This document shows positions 8,921-17,741 of a DNA stretch of 64,000 nt, piece by piece. The notes under the pieces were generated by a model. It was not told the origin of the DNA and ran no database searches. It saw only the letters and a list, made by a program, of their open reading frames with translations. Source of the DNA: Bacteroidota bacterium (lineage in GTDB: Bacteria; Bacteroidota; Bacteroidia; Chitinophagales; Chitinophagaceae); contig JAEWKK010000004.1 of NCBI GenBank assembly GCA_023386045.1, positions 62,001 to 126,000 of the forward strand, given 5' to 3'. Made by a program: the position numbers and the translations under genes. Positions within the stretch are counted from its first letter, which is position 1. Each line of letters opens with the position of its first letter.

Positions 8921-9914
8921 CTGGCTTCAAAATATTGAATTCAAATATGAATGGGTACTTCCATTGCTGCTGGCCCTTCCGGTAATTGCCTGGTTTTATT
9001 ATCGTACGCCAGGCTGGAGAAAAGCGTCATTAAAAGTAACTACAGCAGAAAAGTTCAGGATACGCACAACTAAAAATGCCTTCGTGCACTTTCCTTTCTG
9101 GCTGCGGCTCCTGGCAATTGGCTGTATCATTACCGCACTTGCACGTCCGCAGGTGAAAAATGTAAAAAATAAAAACAGGGGCCAGGGTATCGACATTGTT
9201 CTTTGCATGGATGTGAGTGGAAGCATGCTGGCTTCTGATTTTCTTCCAACACGCCTGGAAGTATCCAAGCAAATGGCTGCTGAATTTGTACAGCAAAGAC
9301 CTATTGACCAGATAGGACTGGTGATATTTTCTGGTGAAAGCTTTACGCAGTTTCCTTTATCAACAGATCATGCTGCATTGATTGAACAGATCCGCGGCAT
9401 TCGCAGTGGTATGCTGATCGATGGTACTGTGATTGGAGAAGGACTGGCCAAATCTGTAGAGCGACTGACTTCAAGTAAATCCAAGAGCAAGGTCATTATT
9501 CTTTTGACAGATGGAAATGAACAGCCACCAGAAACCAGGCTGGTGGATCCTTTAACTGCACTTGAAATTGCAAAAGCAAAAGGTGTGAAGGTGTACACGA
9601 TAGGAATGGGAACGCTGGGAGGTATTGTTTCCGCCAGCGCCACAGCTCCGGGTAAAGAAAGACAAAGCGGTTATCTTGATGAAACATTATTGAGGAAGAT
9701 CGCTTCAGAAACCGGAGGTGCTTATTTCAGGGCAACAGACAGGGACAGGTTAAGAGAGGTTTACAAACAGATCGACAAGCTGGAAAAATCTGAAATTGAA
9801 GTGGTCACCAAGGTCCGTTATGCCGAATACTATATTTATTTTATCATGGCTGCCTTGTTCTTCCTCGCCCTCGATATAATTTTGAGGTATACTTCATTAC
9901 GTTCATTTCCCTAA
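8910..9914 (+). CDS. batA: BatA-like VWA-domain membrane protein
   Basis: A 334-residue inner-membrane protein with a von Willebrand A domain. One membrane segment lies at about 17-31 and another at 62-78. The VWA domain follows with a complete MIDAS motif DVSGS at residues 101-105, the distal Thr in IDGTVIGEG and an Asp in LLTDGNE. A last membrane helix lies near the C-terminus (YIYFIMAALFFLALDIILRY). This is the BatA topology. Family members are tied to aerotolerance in Bacteroides fragilis. The usual batB-batC-batD-batE genes do not follow; rsgA begins two bases after this stop codon. Confidence 0.87.
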   Translation: MLYNWLQNIEFKYEWVLPLLLALPVIAWFYYRTPGWRKASLKVTTAEKFRIRTTKNAFVHFPFWLRLLAIGCIITALARPQVKNVKNKNRGQGIDIVLCMDVSGSMLASDFLPTRLEVSKQMAAEFVQQRPIDQIGLVIFSGESFTQFPLSTDHAALIEQIRGIRSGMLIDGTVIGEGLAKSVERLTSSKSKSKVIILLTDGNEQPPETRLVDPLTALEIAKAKGVKVYTIGMGTLGGIVSASATAPGKERQSGYLDETLLRKIASETGGAYFRATDRDRLREVYKQIDKLEKSEIEVVTKVRYAEYYIYFIMAALFFLALDIILRYTSLRSFP

Positions 9915-9916
9915 TC

Positions 9917-10843
9917 ATGCAAGGAATTGTTTACAGGTCTACAGGCAGCTGGTATCATGTGAAGGACGAATCAGGCAAAAGCTGGAATGCCCGTATCAAA
10001 GGTATTTTCAAGCTGGAAGGCATCACTTCTACCAATCCGGTGGCTGTGGGAGATATCGTTGATTTTGAATTGGAAAATGAACAGGAACAATCTGTCATCA
10101 TCACCCGCATTCATGACCGACGGAATTACATCAACAGGCAGTCACCAAAGGTCAAAAGCCAGCATCATATTGTAGCGGCCAATGTTGACCAGTCAATGAT
10201 GATCGCTACACTAAGAGAACCACGCACTTCACAGGGCTTTATTGACCGCTTCCTCGTTGCCTGCGAAATGTACCATGTGCCTGCCATCATCATTTTCAAT
10301 AAGCTGGACCTGTACAGGGAAAAAGAATTGGAGAAATTAAAAACACTAAGCGCTGTTTACGGGCAGATAGGTTATAAGGTAGTTGGCATCAGCCTGAAAA
10401 ACAGGGACGATATAGGGCCGGTGAAAGAATTGCTGAAAGACAAGACTACGCTGATCAGCGGCCATAGTGGTGTAGGCAAATCAACGCTGATCAATGCCAT
10501 ACTCCCGGGAATGGAAATAAAAACGCAGGATATCAGTGGCTGGAGCGGTAAGGGTCAGCATACCACCACTTTTGCCGAAATGTATGACCTGCCCTTTGGT
10601 GGTCGCATTATTGATACACCTGGCATGAAGGAATTTGGACTGGTAGATGTGGAGAGGGGAGAACTATCGGGTTATTTTCCGGAGATGCGTCAAAGATTGC
10701 ATGACTGCCAGTTCAATAATTGTCTTCATATCAACGAACCAGGTTGCGCCATCAAGGAAGCTGTGATCAATGGCGAGATAGACGAAGACCGCTATGTGAG
10801 TTATTATAATATCCTGGAGTCAATTCCAAAAGAGAATTATTGA
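9917..10843 (+). CDS. rsgA: Small ribosomal subunit-dependent GTPase A
   Basis: A circularly permuted GTPase that acts late in 30S subunit maturation. The 308 residues comprise an N-terminal OB fold (about 1-75), G4 NKLD at 128-131, G1 GHSGVGKS at 182-189, G3 DTPG near 236, and a C-terminal zinc-binding element with Cys-x5-Cys-x-His-x5-Cys (in DCQFNNCLHINEPGC). The G4-before-G1 order is the permutation diagnostic of RsgA. It starts two bases after batA and probably shares its transcript. That pairing looks incidental rather than functional. Confidence 0.95.
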   Translation: MQGIVYRSTGSWYHVKDESGKSWNARIKGIFKLEGITSTNPVAVGDIVDFELENEQEQSVIITRIHDRRNYINRQSPKVKSQHHIVAANVDQSMMIATLREPRTSQGFIDRFLVACEMYHVPAIIIFNKLDLYREKELEKLKTLSAVYGQIGYKVVGISLKNRDDIGPVKELLKDKTTLISGHSGVGKSTLINAILPGMEIKTQDISGWSGKGQHTTTFAEMYDLPFGGRIIDTPGMKEFGLVDVERGELSGYFPEMRQRLHDCQFNNCLHINEPGCAIKEAVINGEIDEDRYVSYYNILESIPKENY

Positions 10844-10882
10844 AACCTGGAATTTCATTTGCTCAAAAATTTGATACAGTAC

Positions 10883-11009
10883 AAGTGTGCGACGCAAGGA
10901 ACGATGATAGCAGCATTGGCGCCGGGCATCAAAAACAAATCCTCTTGCACTATTAATTTTTTGTTACGGGCTTTAGATCCCTGTTCAGCTGTTGTTGCGT
11001 CGCACACTT
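10883..11009. mobile_element. Candidate MITE/REP-like element with 15-bp inverted termini
   Basis: Perfect 15-base inverted repeats, AAGTGTGCGACGCAA at 10883-10897 and its reverse complement at 10995-11009, bracket 97 bases with no convincing open frame. The 310-base gap between rsgA and the next gene holds little else. The ends are too perfect for chance and too far apart for a simple terminator. A small non-autonomous transposable element or REP-like repeat is the likeliest explanation, but no target-site duplication was identified. Confidence 0.55.
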
Positions 11010-11153
11010 CAGGGTTCAGTTTTATAATGATCTGGAATCGGAAAGCTTAATAATTCCTGAGAAGAATAGGTGTAGGAAGGTTTTATATACAGAGTTCATG
11101 CTTCATTCCGGGGAGGAAGGAAGGAGTTTCACTGATCGGTGAAAGGCGATGGA

Positions 11154-11486
11154 TCAGGCAATATTCCGGTGCATGTCCATAGACATCAGCTTTCCTTCCA
11201 GCATATTGGCCAGTTCAACCACCGCATAATTTTCCTTTTTGCGGGCGTCCTTTGTTTTGGTAGGGAAAAGTGAAATGCCGTTGTAGATGCTGTACTGTAA
11301 GGTCAGTTCGTGATGACCCATCAAAAAATTCCAGCTGATGGCATCAAAATCATCTTCTTTGCCGGTAAAATTTACCTTGAGGTCATCGCTAAGAATGTCG
11401 GCGATCTGGTAGAAACGTTTTAATCCACCATCACCATCAATGACCGCTTCTGTACAACCAAGGGTTGTTCGTAGGGTAAGACTCAT
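11154..11486 (-). CDS. Conserved-looking hypothetical protein
   Basis: A soluble 110-residue protein without signal peptide or membrane segment. It has a plausible mixed alpha/beta composition: an early strand-rich part (SLTLRTTLG), then charged stretches, DAISWNFLMGHHELTLQYSIYNGISLFP in the middle and a helical C-terminus (YAVVELANMLEGKLMSMDMHR). I do not recognise a family. It is the last gene of a minus-strand run with a small lipoprotein and a gamma-carbonic-anhydrase-like gene. Gene status is supported by its length, its ATG start and the absence of any competing frame. Confidence 0.6.
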   Translation of the reverse strand: MSLTLRTTLGCTEAVIDGDGGLKRFYQIADILSDDLKVNFTGKEDDFDAISWNFLMGHHELTLQYSIYNGISLFPTKTKDARKKENYAVVELANMLEGKLMSMDMHRNIA

Positions 11487-11563
11487 ATAAACTCCTTTTT
11501 TTCAAAATGATCAATCTGTTGATAAGACAATCAACCAGACCGTTATGTTGCATTAAGCAATTG

Positions 11564-11737
11564 TTATGCCTTGAACTTCCCGGCTTTACGCTGCTCTTTC
11601 TTCGACATTTCAAGCACACGTTCAGCGCCTACGTTCTTGCCGTTGGTGGGACAGCCGGAACCTTTCTTGAACAAACTGCAGGATGATACAACAAATGAAA
11701 AGCTGAGGAGATAAACAAAATAGCGGACAGTTTTCAT
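11564..11737 (-). CDS. Very small lipoprotein
   Basis: A 57-residue predicted lipoprotein. MKTVRYFVYLLSFSFVVSSC forms a textbook type II signal peptide with the lipid-modified cysteine at residue 20. Only about 37 mature residues remain, with a Gly/Lys-rich start (FKKGSGCPTNGKNVG) and a basic helical end (RVLEMSKKEQRKAGKFKA). The ATG at 11737 is chosen because it puts the signal peptide at the extreme N-terminus; the frame stays open to 11797 but that adds only unlikely leader residues. Function unknown. It lies 52 bases downstream of the gamma-carbonic-anhydrase-like gene. Confidence 0.7.
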   Translation of the reverse strand: MKTVRYFVYLLSFSFVVSSCSLFKKGSGCPTNGKNVGAERVLEMSKKEQRKAGKFKA

Positions 11738-11789
11738 TGATAACGGTTTCATATAAAGATAATTTGATTTCCTCATGATTAAAACTGAT

Positions 11790-12317
11790 TTAGGCATTAT
11801 TTACGGTTTTGAACCATTTTGAATATTCAAGGTAGTTATTGGCAATCCTGTTGATCTCCCCTTCTACTTTTTCAGGGGCAATATTTTTGACTTTTTTGGC
11901 AGGAACACCGGCATATACCGAACCTTCCTCGCAAACCGTTCCTTCCAGCACCACAGCTCCTGCCGCAATGATAGTATTACTGTGTACCACTGCGTTATCC
12001 ATCACTATCGATCCCATTCCGATCAATACATTATCATGAATGGTACAACCATGGACAATGGCATTATGTCCTATTGACACCTGATTGCCTATGATGGCCT
12101 TCGTTTTTTTAAAGGTGCAGTGGATCACGGCTCCATCCTGGATATTCACTTTATCGCCTATACGAATACTGTTCACATCTCCTCTTAACACGGCATTAAA
12201 CCAGATACTGCAATCCTTACCCATGATCACATCACCCACGATGGTAGCATTGGGAGCTATAAAACAACCTTCTCCCCATTTTGGGTAGTTCTCTTCCACT
12301 GGTAAGATCAATGCCAT
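11790..12317 (-). CDS. Gamma-carbonic-anhydrase-like hexapeptide-repeat protein
   Basis: A 175-residue left-handed beta-helix protein of the YrdA/PaaY/CaiE group. Repeating hexapeptides ([LIV]-G-x4) run from about residue 20 to 145. Three histidines occupy the positions that bind zinc in gamma-class carbonic anhydrases: one in AVIHCTF, two in SIGHNAIVHGC. Whether this protein hydrates CO2 cannot be told from sequence; related proteins act as thioesterases or have no known activity. Length and C-terminal helix (EINRIANNYLEYSKWF) are normal. It starts a short minus-strand run with two small genes downstream. Confidence 0.85.
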   Translation of the reverse strand: MALILPVEENYPKWGEGCFIAPNATIVGDVIMGKDCSIWFNAVLRGDVNSIRIGDKVNIQDGAVIHCTFKKTKAIIGNQVSIGHNAIVHGCTIHDNVLIGMGSIVMDNAVVHSNTIIAAGAVVLEGTVCEEGSVYAGVPAKKVKNIAPEKVEGEINRIANNYLEYSKWFKTVNNA

Positions 12318-12398
12318 TCCTGCTGATATTGATCTGCAGAATTACGAAATTTCGGATAAGTCAGCCCAGGATCCTTCCTAAAAATAAGGTGGCGTTAA

Positions 12399-13043
12399 CT
12401 AGATCATTTTTACAAAAGGATTGGTCTTCATCTCATCGCCAATCGTGGTGGAGTCTCCGTGGCCCGGGTGCACAATCACGTCTTCGGGCAGTATGTAAAG
12501 TTTTGTCTTGATGCTTTGTTCCAAAGTTTGGAAATCACCACCTGGCAGATCGGTCCTTCCCACGCTGCCCTGGAAAAGAACATCACCACTCACCAGGAAT
12601 TTATTTTCCCTGCTATAAAAACTCAGGTGGCCAGGAGAATGACCGGGAGTGAACAATACATGCAGTTCATCTTCTCCCAGTTTTATCAGGCTTTTTTCAT
12701 CAATGAAAACCAGCTCACCATCATAATTTTCGAAGGGCAATTGCCAGCGCTGTCCAGACTCGGGTCCATGATCCAGCACAGGTTTTTCTTCCCTGCTCAG
12801 GTGAAGTGGCAGGTTCCAGGTTTTATGTACGAAGCGGTTTCCAAAAATATGATCGAGGTGACAGTGCGTATTGAGCAGGTAAACCGGTTGCAAATGATTT
12901 TCTTCTATAAAATTCTTTAAAGCCTGTTCCTCGGAAGCAAAATAACAGCCGGGATCAATAATACAGCATTGGCCTTTTTCGTTGTAAACTACGTATGTAT
13001 TCTCCTGGACGGGGTTGAAGGTAAATCGTTGAACCGTTAGCAT
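12399..13043 (-). CDS. MBL-fold metallo-hydrolase (glyoxalase II-like)
   Basis: A 214-residue metallo-beta-lactamase-fold hydrolase. The dinuclear zinc motif THCHLDH follows YLLN early in the protein. Further ligands are the His in FTPGHSPGHL, the Asp in LVSGDVLF and the His in VHPGHGDSTTIGDE. This pattern and length match the glyoxalase II-related hydrolases that many bacteria carry, acting on thioesters or similar substrates; the true substrate is unknown. I chose the ATG at 13043 because homologues begin at the LTVQRFTFNPVQENTYV strand; an open frame upstream to 13082 adds 13 basic residues that look spurious. Divergent from the large barrel-protein gene. Confidence 0.88.
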   Translation of the reverse strand: MLTVQRFTFNPVQENTYVVYNEKGQCCIIDPGCYFASEEQALKNFIEENHLQPVYLLNTHCHLDHIFGNRFVHKTWNLPLHLSREEKPVLDHGPESGQRWQLPFENYDGELVFIDEKSLIKLGEDELHVLFTPGHSPGHLSFYSRENKFLVSGDVLFQGSVGRTDLPGGDFQTLEQSIKTKLYILPEDVIVHPGHGDSTTIGDEMKTNPFVKMI

Positions 13044-13122
13044 GCCTCTTTTTTGTATTTTTAAATGCAATTTACTTTCCAAAAGTGGGAGTTTATTAAT
13101 TCAGTAATCACTTCAATAGTTT

Positions 13123-16100
13123 ATGAAAAGATTGATTGGCCGGTCAGCCTGGGTTTTTTTGCTTGTTTTTTTTTCCTTTTTGAGTCATGCACAGGTGAAC
13201 ACCGTGGAGTTTGGAAAGAACCGTGTACAGTATAAAAAGTTCTTTTGGAAATATTACCAGACAGATAATTTCAATACCTATTTTTCACAGGATGGTCTTG
13301 AAGTAGGCAAGTACGTGGCCCAGGTGGCGGAAAAAGAATTACCCGGCCTGGAGGAATTCGTAGAATACGGATTGCAACGCCGCGCCAACATTGCTGTTTA
13401 TAACAGTTTTGATGAAATGCAGCAATCCAATATTGGCCTGGGCATCGACTGGCAAAATACGGGTGGCGTTACAAAGCTGGTGAACAACAAAATGCTCATT
13501 TACTTTGATGGCAATCATGAGAACCTGAGAAAACAAATCCGCCAGGGCATCGCGAATGTACTGGTGCAGAATATTTTGTTTGGAGATGACCTGGGAGAAT
13601 TTGCTGCCAACCAAACCCTGCTCGATCTTCCCAAATGGCTCATTGACGGATATATTGAATATGCTGCGGAAGAATGGAGCACCAGCCTGGACGACCAGTT
13701 AAAGAACGCCCTCCTGAGTGGAGAGTATAAGAATTTTTACCAGCTTGCATTCGAGAAACCCAATCTTGCAGGACATGCATTCTGGTACTATATCGGCAAT
13801 AAATATGGGAAGCCTAAAACAACTTATCTCCTTTATCTCTCCCGCATCTACCGTAACCTGAATAGTGCAACTCAAAAAATTGCCAAGAAAAAATTCAAGG
13901 ACATACTGAAAGATTTCATGACCGAGGAGCCGCAAAAATATTTTAAGGATGTGCGCGGCCGACGCGTAGCTCCAAGAGGACAGCTGTCGGTTGTTGAAGA
14001 AATTGGCAAAAAGGATTTCATCCGCTTTAATGCTAACCCTCAGCCGAGAAGCATGGCTTATGCTTCGGTGGAATTCAAAGGCGGAAAGTACAGCGTGGTA
14101 TTTCATCCCAATTTTGTTGATAGAAAAGTGTTACTGACTTACGGAACAAGAACCAGGGAAGATGAGATCAATCCCAATTATCCCATTCTTGCCTGGGATG
14201 GTAAAGGCACAAGGCTGGCCGTAGTGTATTTTGAAAAAGGTAAAACAAAACTCTTTGTTTATGATGCGGTGAACAGGGTGAAAACAGTGAGGCAGGATCT
14301 TGACCAGTTCACGCAGATCCAGGATATGAAATATATGCTGGACGCCAATACACTTTTATTCAGTGCAGTTAAAAGTGGACAGACAGATATATTCGTTTAC
14401 AAGATCGACAAGCAAACAATGCAGCAGGTTACTGATGATATGTACGATGACCTGGATGCATCTTTTGTTGCCTTTCCTGGAAAAACGGGTATCATCTTTT
14501 CAAGTAACAGGCCTTCTGCTGATGCTCCCAATGTAGATACGGCCATTTCAAAAAGCCAGTATAATATTTTCCTGGTCGACAACTGGAACCAGTCGGAATT
14601 CAGGCAGATCTCTCAATTGTCTGATCTTGGTTTCGGCAATGCACGCTATCCTTCACAGTACAACACCTCGCATTTTACTTTTGTGAGCGATGAAAATGGT
14701 ATCGCTAACCGCTATGCAGGATTTTTTAAATCAGAAAGAGCTGGTCTTGATACACTCGTATTCATTGGCGATGAGATCCTGCGCAATCCTCCACTGAAAG
14801 AAGTGGATAGTGTATTGAAAGAATGGGACAAGACTGATATAGATTCTGTAGGATATTTTTCTGTAACCAATGATTCAGCCTATGTATTTCCTCTAACTAA
14901 TTACCAGAGCAGTCTCCTGGAAACAAGGACAGCGGGTGATAATACACTGGTAAGTGAAGTGACAAGGATGGGTGATTTTAAATATCTCTATCGTTTAAGG
15001 ATAGACGAGAATGCGCTTCGTCGCCGTAATGTATCTGCCAAGCCAACTGAATACATCAAAAAGCTTTCGGAGCAACAAAGAATAGCTGCAAGCAGAGCAC
15101 AGGAGCTGGAACCTGTTATTAATGACACACTGCAGAAAGCCAAGCAGGATGATTTCTTTAACAGTGAGTTTGAAAATGAAAATAAGGACACAACCAATTC
15201 CCAGCTGGGCAAAATTTTCCAGAGCGAAGAGATTACAAAAGAGCCCGTGCTTAAAAAAGCAAAGCTTTATGAATACCGTCCACCGAAGTTCTTCAATGAT
15301 TACGTGGTGGCCGGACTGAATAATTCAGTTTTTGTAATCAGCAAATATCAGCCCTATCAAAATGGTGCAGGACCTATTGATCCATCCAACGGGAACGACC
15401 TTAATGGATTGATCCGTATGGGAACAGTAGATCTGTTTGAAGATTATAAGATCTCCGGTGGCATTCGCATAGCACCCAACCTGCGCGATAATGATGTGTT
15501 GTTCGAATTCAACAACCTGCGCAAAATGCTGGACTGGGGATTCACTTATTACAGGAGTTCCATTCAAACACAATTTGATACTTCAGGCGGTGTGGTTCGT
15601 GATCCTAATTCTTGGCCTATAGTGAAGCAATTCCAGAGTTATTACCTGGCAAGATTGAAATATCCCATTGACAGGGTCCGCAGCGTACGTTTGAGCATTG
15701 GACCCAGGTTTGATAAAGTGATCTTTGGTGGTGATCCTAATATTGGTCCACGCAGCCTGAAAGTTCCTGATATTAAGAAGACCTATGGCCAGTTCAGCTT
15801 TGAATATGTTCATGATAACACTATCAATCCTGCGCAGAATATTCTAAATGGATTAAGATGGAAGGCCTATGTAGACTGGTTCACTGAATTAAGCAAGATC
15901 AGAAATACGGATGGACGTTATCTTTTCAATTTTGGGTTTGATGCCAGGCATTATCTTCCACTGTACAGGAATGTAACCTGGGCGGTTCGTGCCGCAGGAG
16001 ATTTTTCATGGGGCAGCCAGAAAGTTGTTTATTACCTGGGTGGCGTTGATGGTTGGCTCAAGCTTCGCGAGAACAGGAAGGAAGATCCTAATACAGGAGA

Positions 16101-16578
16101 TGTCAGTTACCGTTATTTCAATCCCTCACCATCACCCGATCCTGATGGAGACTATGCCTTCCAGGCTTTGGCAGTAAACCTGCGTGGATTCAAACAGAAT
16201 GCTGCAAATGGTAATAATAATGTTGTAATTAATAGTGAGATCAGGGTTCCTGTATTCAGTACTTTCCTGAACAGGCCAATCAACAATGCCTTCCTGCGAA
16301 ATTTCCAACTGGTACAGTTCTTCGACCTGGGTACTGCCTGGAATGGAGGTTATGATAAAATTGGCGAGAGGCCCAGCAATATTTATACAGATGTAAATGA
16401 TCCAACGGTGCAGGTAAAAATAAAAGCAGGCGGTATTGGTCCATTTGCAGGCGGGTACGGATTTGGAGCAAGAAGCACTTTATTGGGTTACTTCGTTCGT
16501 TTTGATGTTGCCTGGCAAATGAATACGTTCTTCAAGGGAAAACCTCAAACCTATCTGGCGTTGGGATTGGATTTCTAA
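13123..16578 (+). CDS. Large outer-membrane protein with degenerate peptidase, propeller-like and barrel regions
   Basis: 1151 residues with a signal peptide (cleavage expected after SHAQ, about residue 24). Residues about 40-290 look like a peptidase MA/gluzincin-type domain: LPKWLIDGYIEYAAEEW matches the family's glutamate helix, but where HExxH is expected the sequence is RQGIANVLVQN, so zinc binding appears lost. Residues about 310-560 have repeated YPILAWDGKGTRLAV and IIFSSNRPS units like TolB/WD40-type propellers. Residues about 750-1151 resemble an outer-membrane beta barrel and end in LALGLDF, a typical barrel terminus. Related proteins are often loosely labelled TolB-like. Real function unknown. 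A strong terminator follows. Confidence 0.8.
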   Translation: MKRLIGRSAWVFLLVFFSFLSHAQVNTVEFGKNRVQYKKFFWKYYQTDNFNTYFSQDGLEVGKYVAQVAEKELPGLEEFVEYGLQRRANIAVYNSFDEMQQSNIGLGIDWQNTGGVTKLVNNKMLIYFDGNHENLRKQIRQGIANVLVQNILFGDDLGEFAANQTLLDLPKWLIDGYIEYAAEEWSTSLDDQLKNALLSGEYKNFYQLAFEKPNLAGHAFWYYIGNKYGKPKTTYLLYLSRIYRNLNSATQKIAKKKFKDILKDFMTEEPQKYFKDVRGRRVAPRGQLSVVEEIGKKDFIRFNANPQPRSMAYASVEFKGGKYSVVFHPNFVDRKVLLTYGTRTREDEINPNYPILAWDGKGTRLAVVYFEKGKTKLFVYDAVNRVKTVRQDLDQFTQIQDMKYMLDANTLLFSAVKSGQTDIFVYKIDKQTMQQVTDDMYDDLDASFVAFPGKTGIIFSSNRPSADAPNVDTAISKSQYNIFLVDNWNQSEFRQISQLSDLGFGNARYPSQYNTSHFTFVSDENGIANRYAGFFKSERAGLDTLVFIGDEILRNPPLKEVDSVLKEWDKTDIDSVGYFSVTNDSAYVFPLTNYQSSLLETRTAGDNTLVSEVTRMGDFKYLYRLRIDENALRRRNVSAKPTEYIKKLSEQQRIAASRAQELEPVINDTLQKAKQDDFFNSEFENENKDTTNSQLGKIFQSEEITKEPVLKKAKLYEYRPPKFFNDYVVAGLNNSVFVISKYQPYQNGAGPIDPSNGNDLNGLIRMGTVDLFEDYKISGGIRIAPNLRDNDVLFEFNNLRKMLDWGFTYYRSSIQTQFDTSGGVVRDPNSWPIVKQFQSYYLARLKYPIDRVRSVRLSIGPRFDKVIFGGDPNIGPRSLKVPDIKKTYGQFSFEYVHDNTINPAQNILNGLRWKAYVDWFTELSKIRNTDGRYLFNFGFDARHYLPLYRNVTWAVRAAGDFSWGSQKVVYYLGGVDGWLKLRENRKEDPNTGDVSYRYFNPSPSPDPDGDYAFQALAVNLRGFKQNAANGNNNVVINSEIRVPVFSTFLNRPINNAFLRNFQLVQFFDLGTAWNGGYDKIGERPSNIYTDVNDPTVQVKIKAGGIGPFAGGYGFGARSTLLGYFVRFDVAWQMNTFFKGKPQTYLALGLDF

Positions 16579-16599
16579 GTTTCCATAGATAAAATTTTA

Positions 16600-16630
16600 A
16601 AGATGCGGCAACCTGCCGCATCTTTTTTAT
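16600..16630. terminator. Bidirectional intrinsic terminator
   Basis: A perfect 11-base stem (AAGATGCGGCA at 16600-16610, reverse complement at 16614-16624) closes a three-base loop and runs into TTTTTTAT. It sits between the convergent barrel-protein gene and DUF1361 gene and could serve both, although the T-run is better on the plus strand. Confidence 0.85.
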
Positions 16631-17304
16631 GTGAATGAACGACCCAGCTTTTTGATGGCCAGATAGATCAGGGTTAATAAAAGAGTATAACAGATGATCA
16701 TGCTCCAGTCGAAACGGTTACGCAATGGATGGATAAATAAGTAAATGATATCCTGTGCCAGTTGCAAAGGATTGGTAAGGATATCCCAGCTATTGAACCT
16801 GAGATAACGGCCAATATAGATTCCAAGTCCGTTAAGTGCCATCACCGGTAAAAGAAAGAATAGGCCAAGTTTCCTGTTAAGAAAATTTTCCAGAAGCAAT
16901 TGCATTTGCCTGATTGAAACAATGCCAAGCAAAAGTCCATTCCATGCAAAGGATAGTAATAAAGCCAGGTCATACCATAAAGGAACCTTTTCATTCATGT
17001 CCAGATGAAATAGGTCTGTGATGATGTAAAATGAATTGGGAACAAAAGCCAGCCAGCTAAGGAAAACAACAATAAATAAAATCCTGTTTTTGGGTTGATA
17101 CAATTGCAGCTTCGAAGAGATCAGCAGGGGTATCCAGGCAAGGAAAAGGTTCCAGATCAGGAAAACAAAAAGCCACTGACCGGTATAGATCATTCGAAAG
17201 AATTGCAAGCCCAGTGAAAAACCTGTACAAAGAAAAAGTACCTGTCCGGTTTCCGACAATGAAGTGTAATATTTTGAAATCAAATTATTCTGCAGGTTAT
17301 TCAT
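16627..17304 (-). CDS. DUF1361 family membrane protein
   Basis: A 225-residue integral membrane protein with about six hydrophobic segments. Family-specific stretches are FVPNSFYIITDLFHL (about 86-100) and GIYIGRYLRFNSWDIL (about 160-175), which match DUF1361. Its function is unknown. The start codon overlaps the diacylglycerol kinase stop by four bases (ATGA), so it should be translated from the same transcript as creD and dgkA. The nearby terminator at 16600-16630 ends this operon. Confidence 0.85.
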   Translation of the reverse strand: MNNLQNNLISKYYTSLSETGQVLFLCTGFSLGLQFFRMIYTGQWLFVFLIWNLFLAWIPLLISSKLQLYQPKNRILFIVVFLSWLAFVPNSFYIITDLFHLDMNEKVPLWYDLALLLSFAWNGLLLGIVSIRQMQLLLENFLNRKLGLFFLLPVMALNGLGIYIGRYLRFNSWDILTNPLQLAQDIIYLFIHPLRNRFDWSMIICYTLLLTLIYLAIKKLGRSFT

Positions 17305-17741
17305 AGTGCAAGCAATTTTGGAATGAAAATGAAGGCACCGGCCAGTACAGCAGCTGTTGTTGCCACCAACACAGCTCCCGCTGCCATGTCTTTGATTGTT
17401 TTGATGTATGGATTTCTTTCAATTGAAATAAAATCCATGGCTCTTTCAATTGCCGTATTGAACATCTCTGTGATCCATACCAGGGCAATTGCAAATACAA
17501 GTATTACAGCTTCCGTCCTGTTTATACGAAGCAGCATTGAAAAGCAAATAACAAGAACCGCCGCAGCCAGGTGCACCTGTGCATTTTTTTCTGTTGCAAA
17601 GAATTTATGAATGCCAGCCCAGGCATAACCAAAGCTTTTGATTCTTCCTTTAATAAAGGAGAGAGGCTTTCCAGTTTCAACAGACCTTGTCTGATTCATC
17701 TCAATAATTTTAGTAACCATATTTTTTGATCTTTTTACCAT
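17301..17741 (-). CDS. dgkA: Diacylglycerol kinase family protein
   Basis: A 146-residue membrane kinase of the DgkA/undecaprenol kinase family, which phosphorylates diacylglycerol or undecaprenol at the inner membrane. A soluble N-terminus with SFGYAWAGIHKFFATEKNAQVHL leads into three hydrophobic helices. EMFNTAIERAMDFI is the conserved active-site helix, with glutamates expected to bind Mg-ATP, followed by IKTIKDMAAGAVL. I chose the ATG at 17741 because it overlaps the creD stop by seven bases (ATGGTAA), a coupled arrangement; ATG at 17720 is possible. The frame is open further upstream inside creD, but that part is not DgkA-like. Which lipid is the substrate cannot be decided. Confidence 0.87.
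   Translation of the reverse strand: MVKRSKNMVTKIIEMNQTRSVETGKPLSFIKGRIKSFGYAWAGIHKFFATEKNAQVHLAAAVLVICFSMLLRINRTEAVILVFAIALVWITEMFNTAIERAMDFISIERNPYIKTIKDMAAGAVLVATTAAVLAGAFIFIPKLLAL

Noticed and set aside
10859..11050. 63-codon plus-strand frame in the gap after rsgA
   Set aside because: It lies across the inverted-repeat element, has no protein-like features and starts inside the gap without a promoter.
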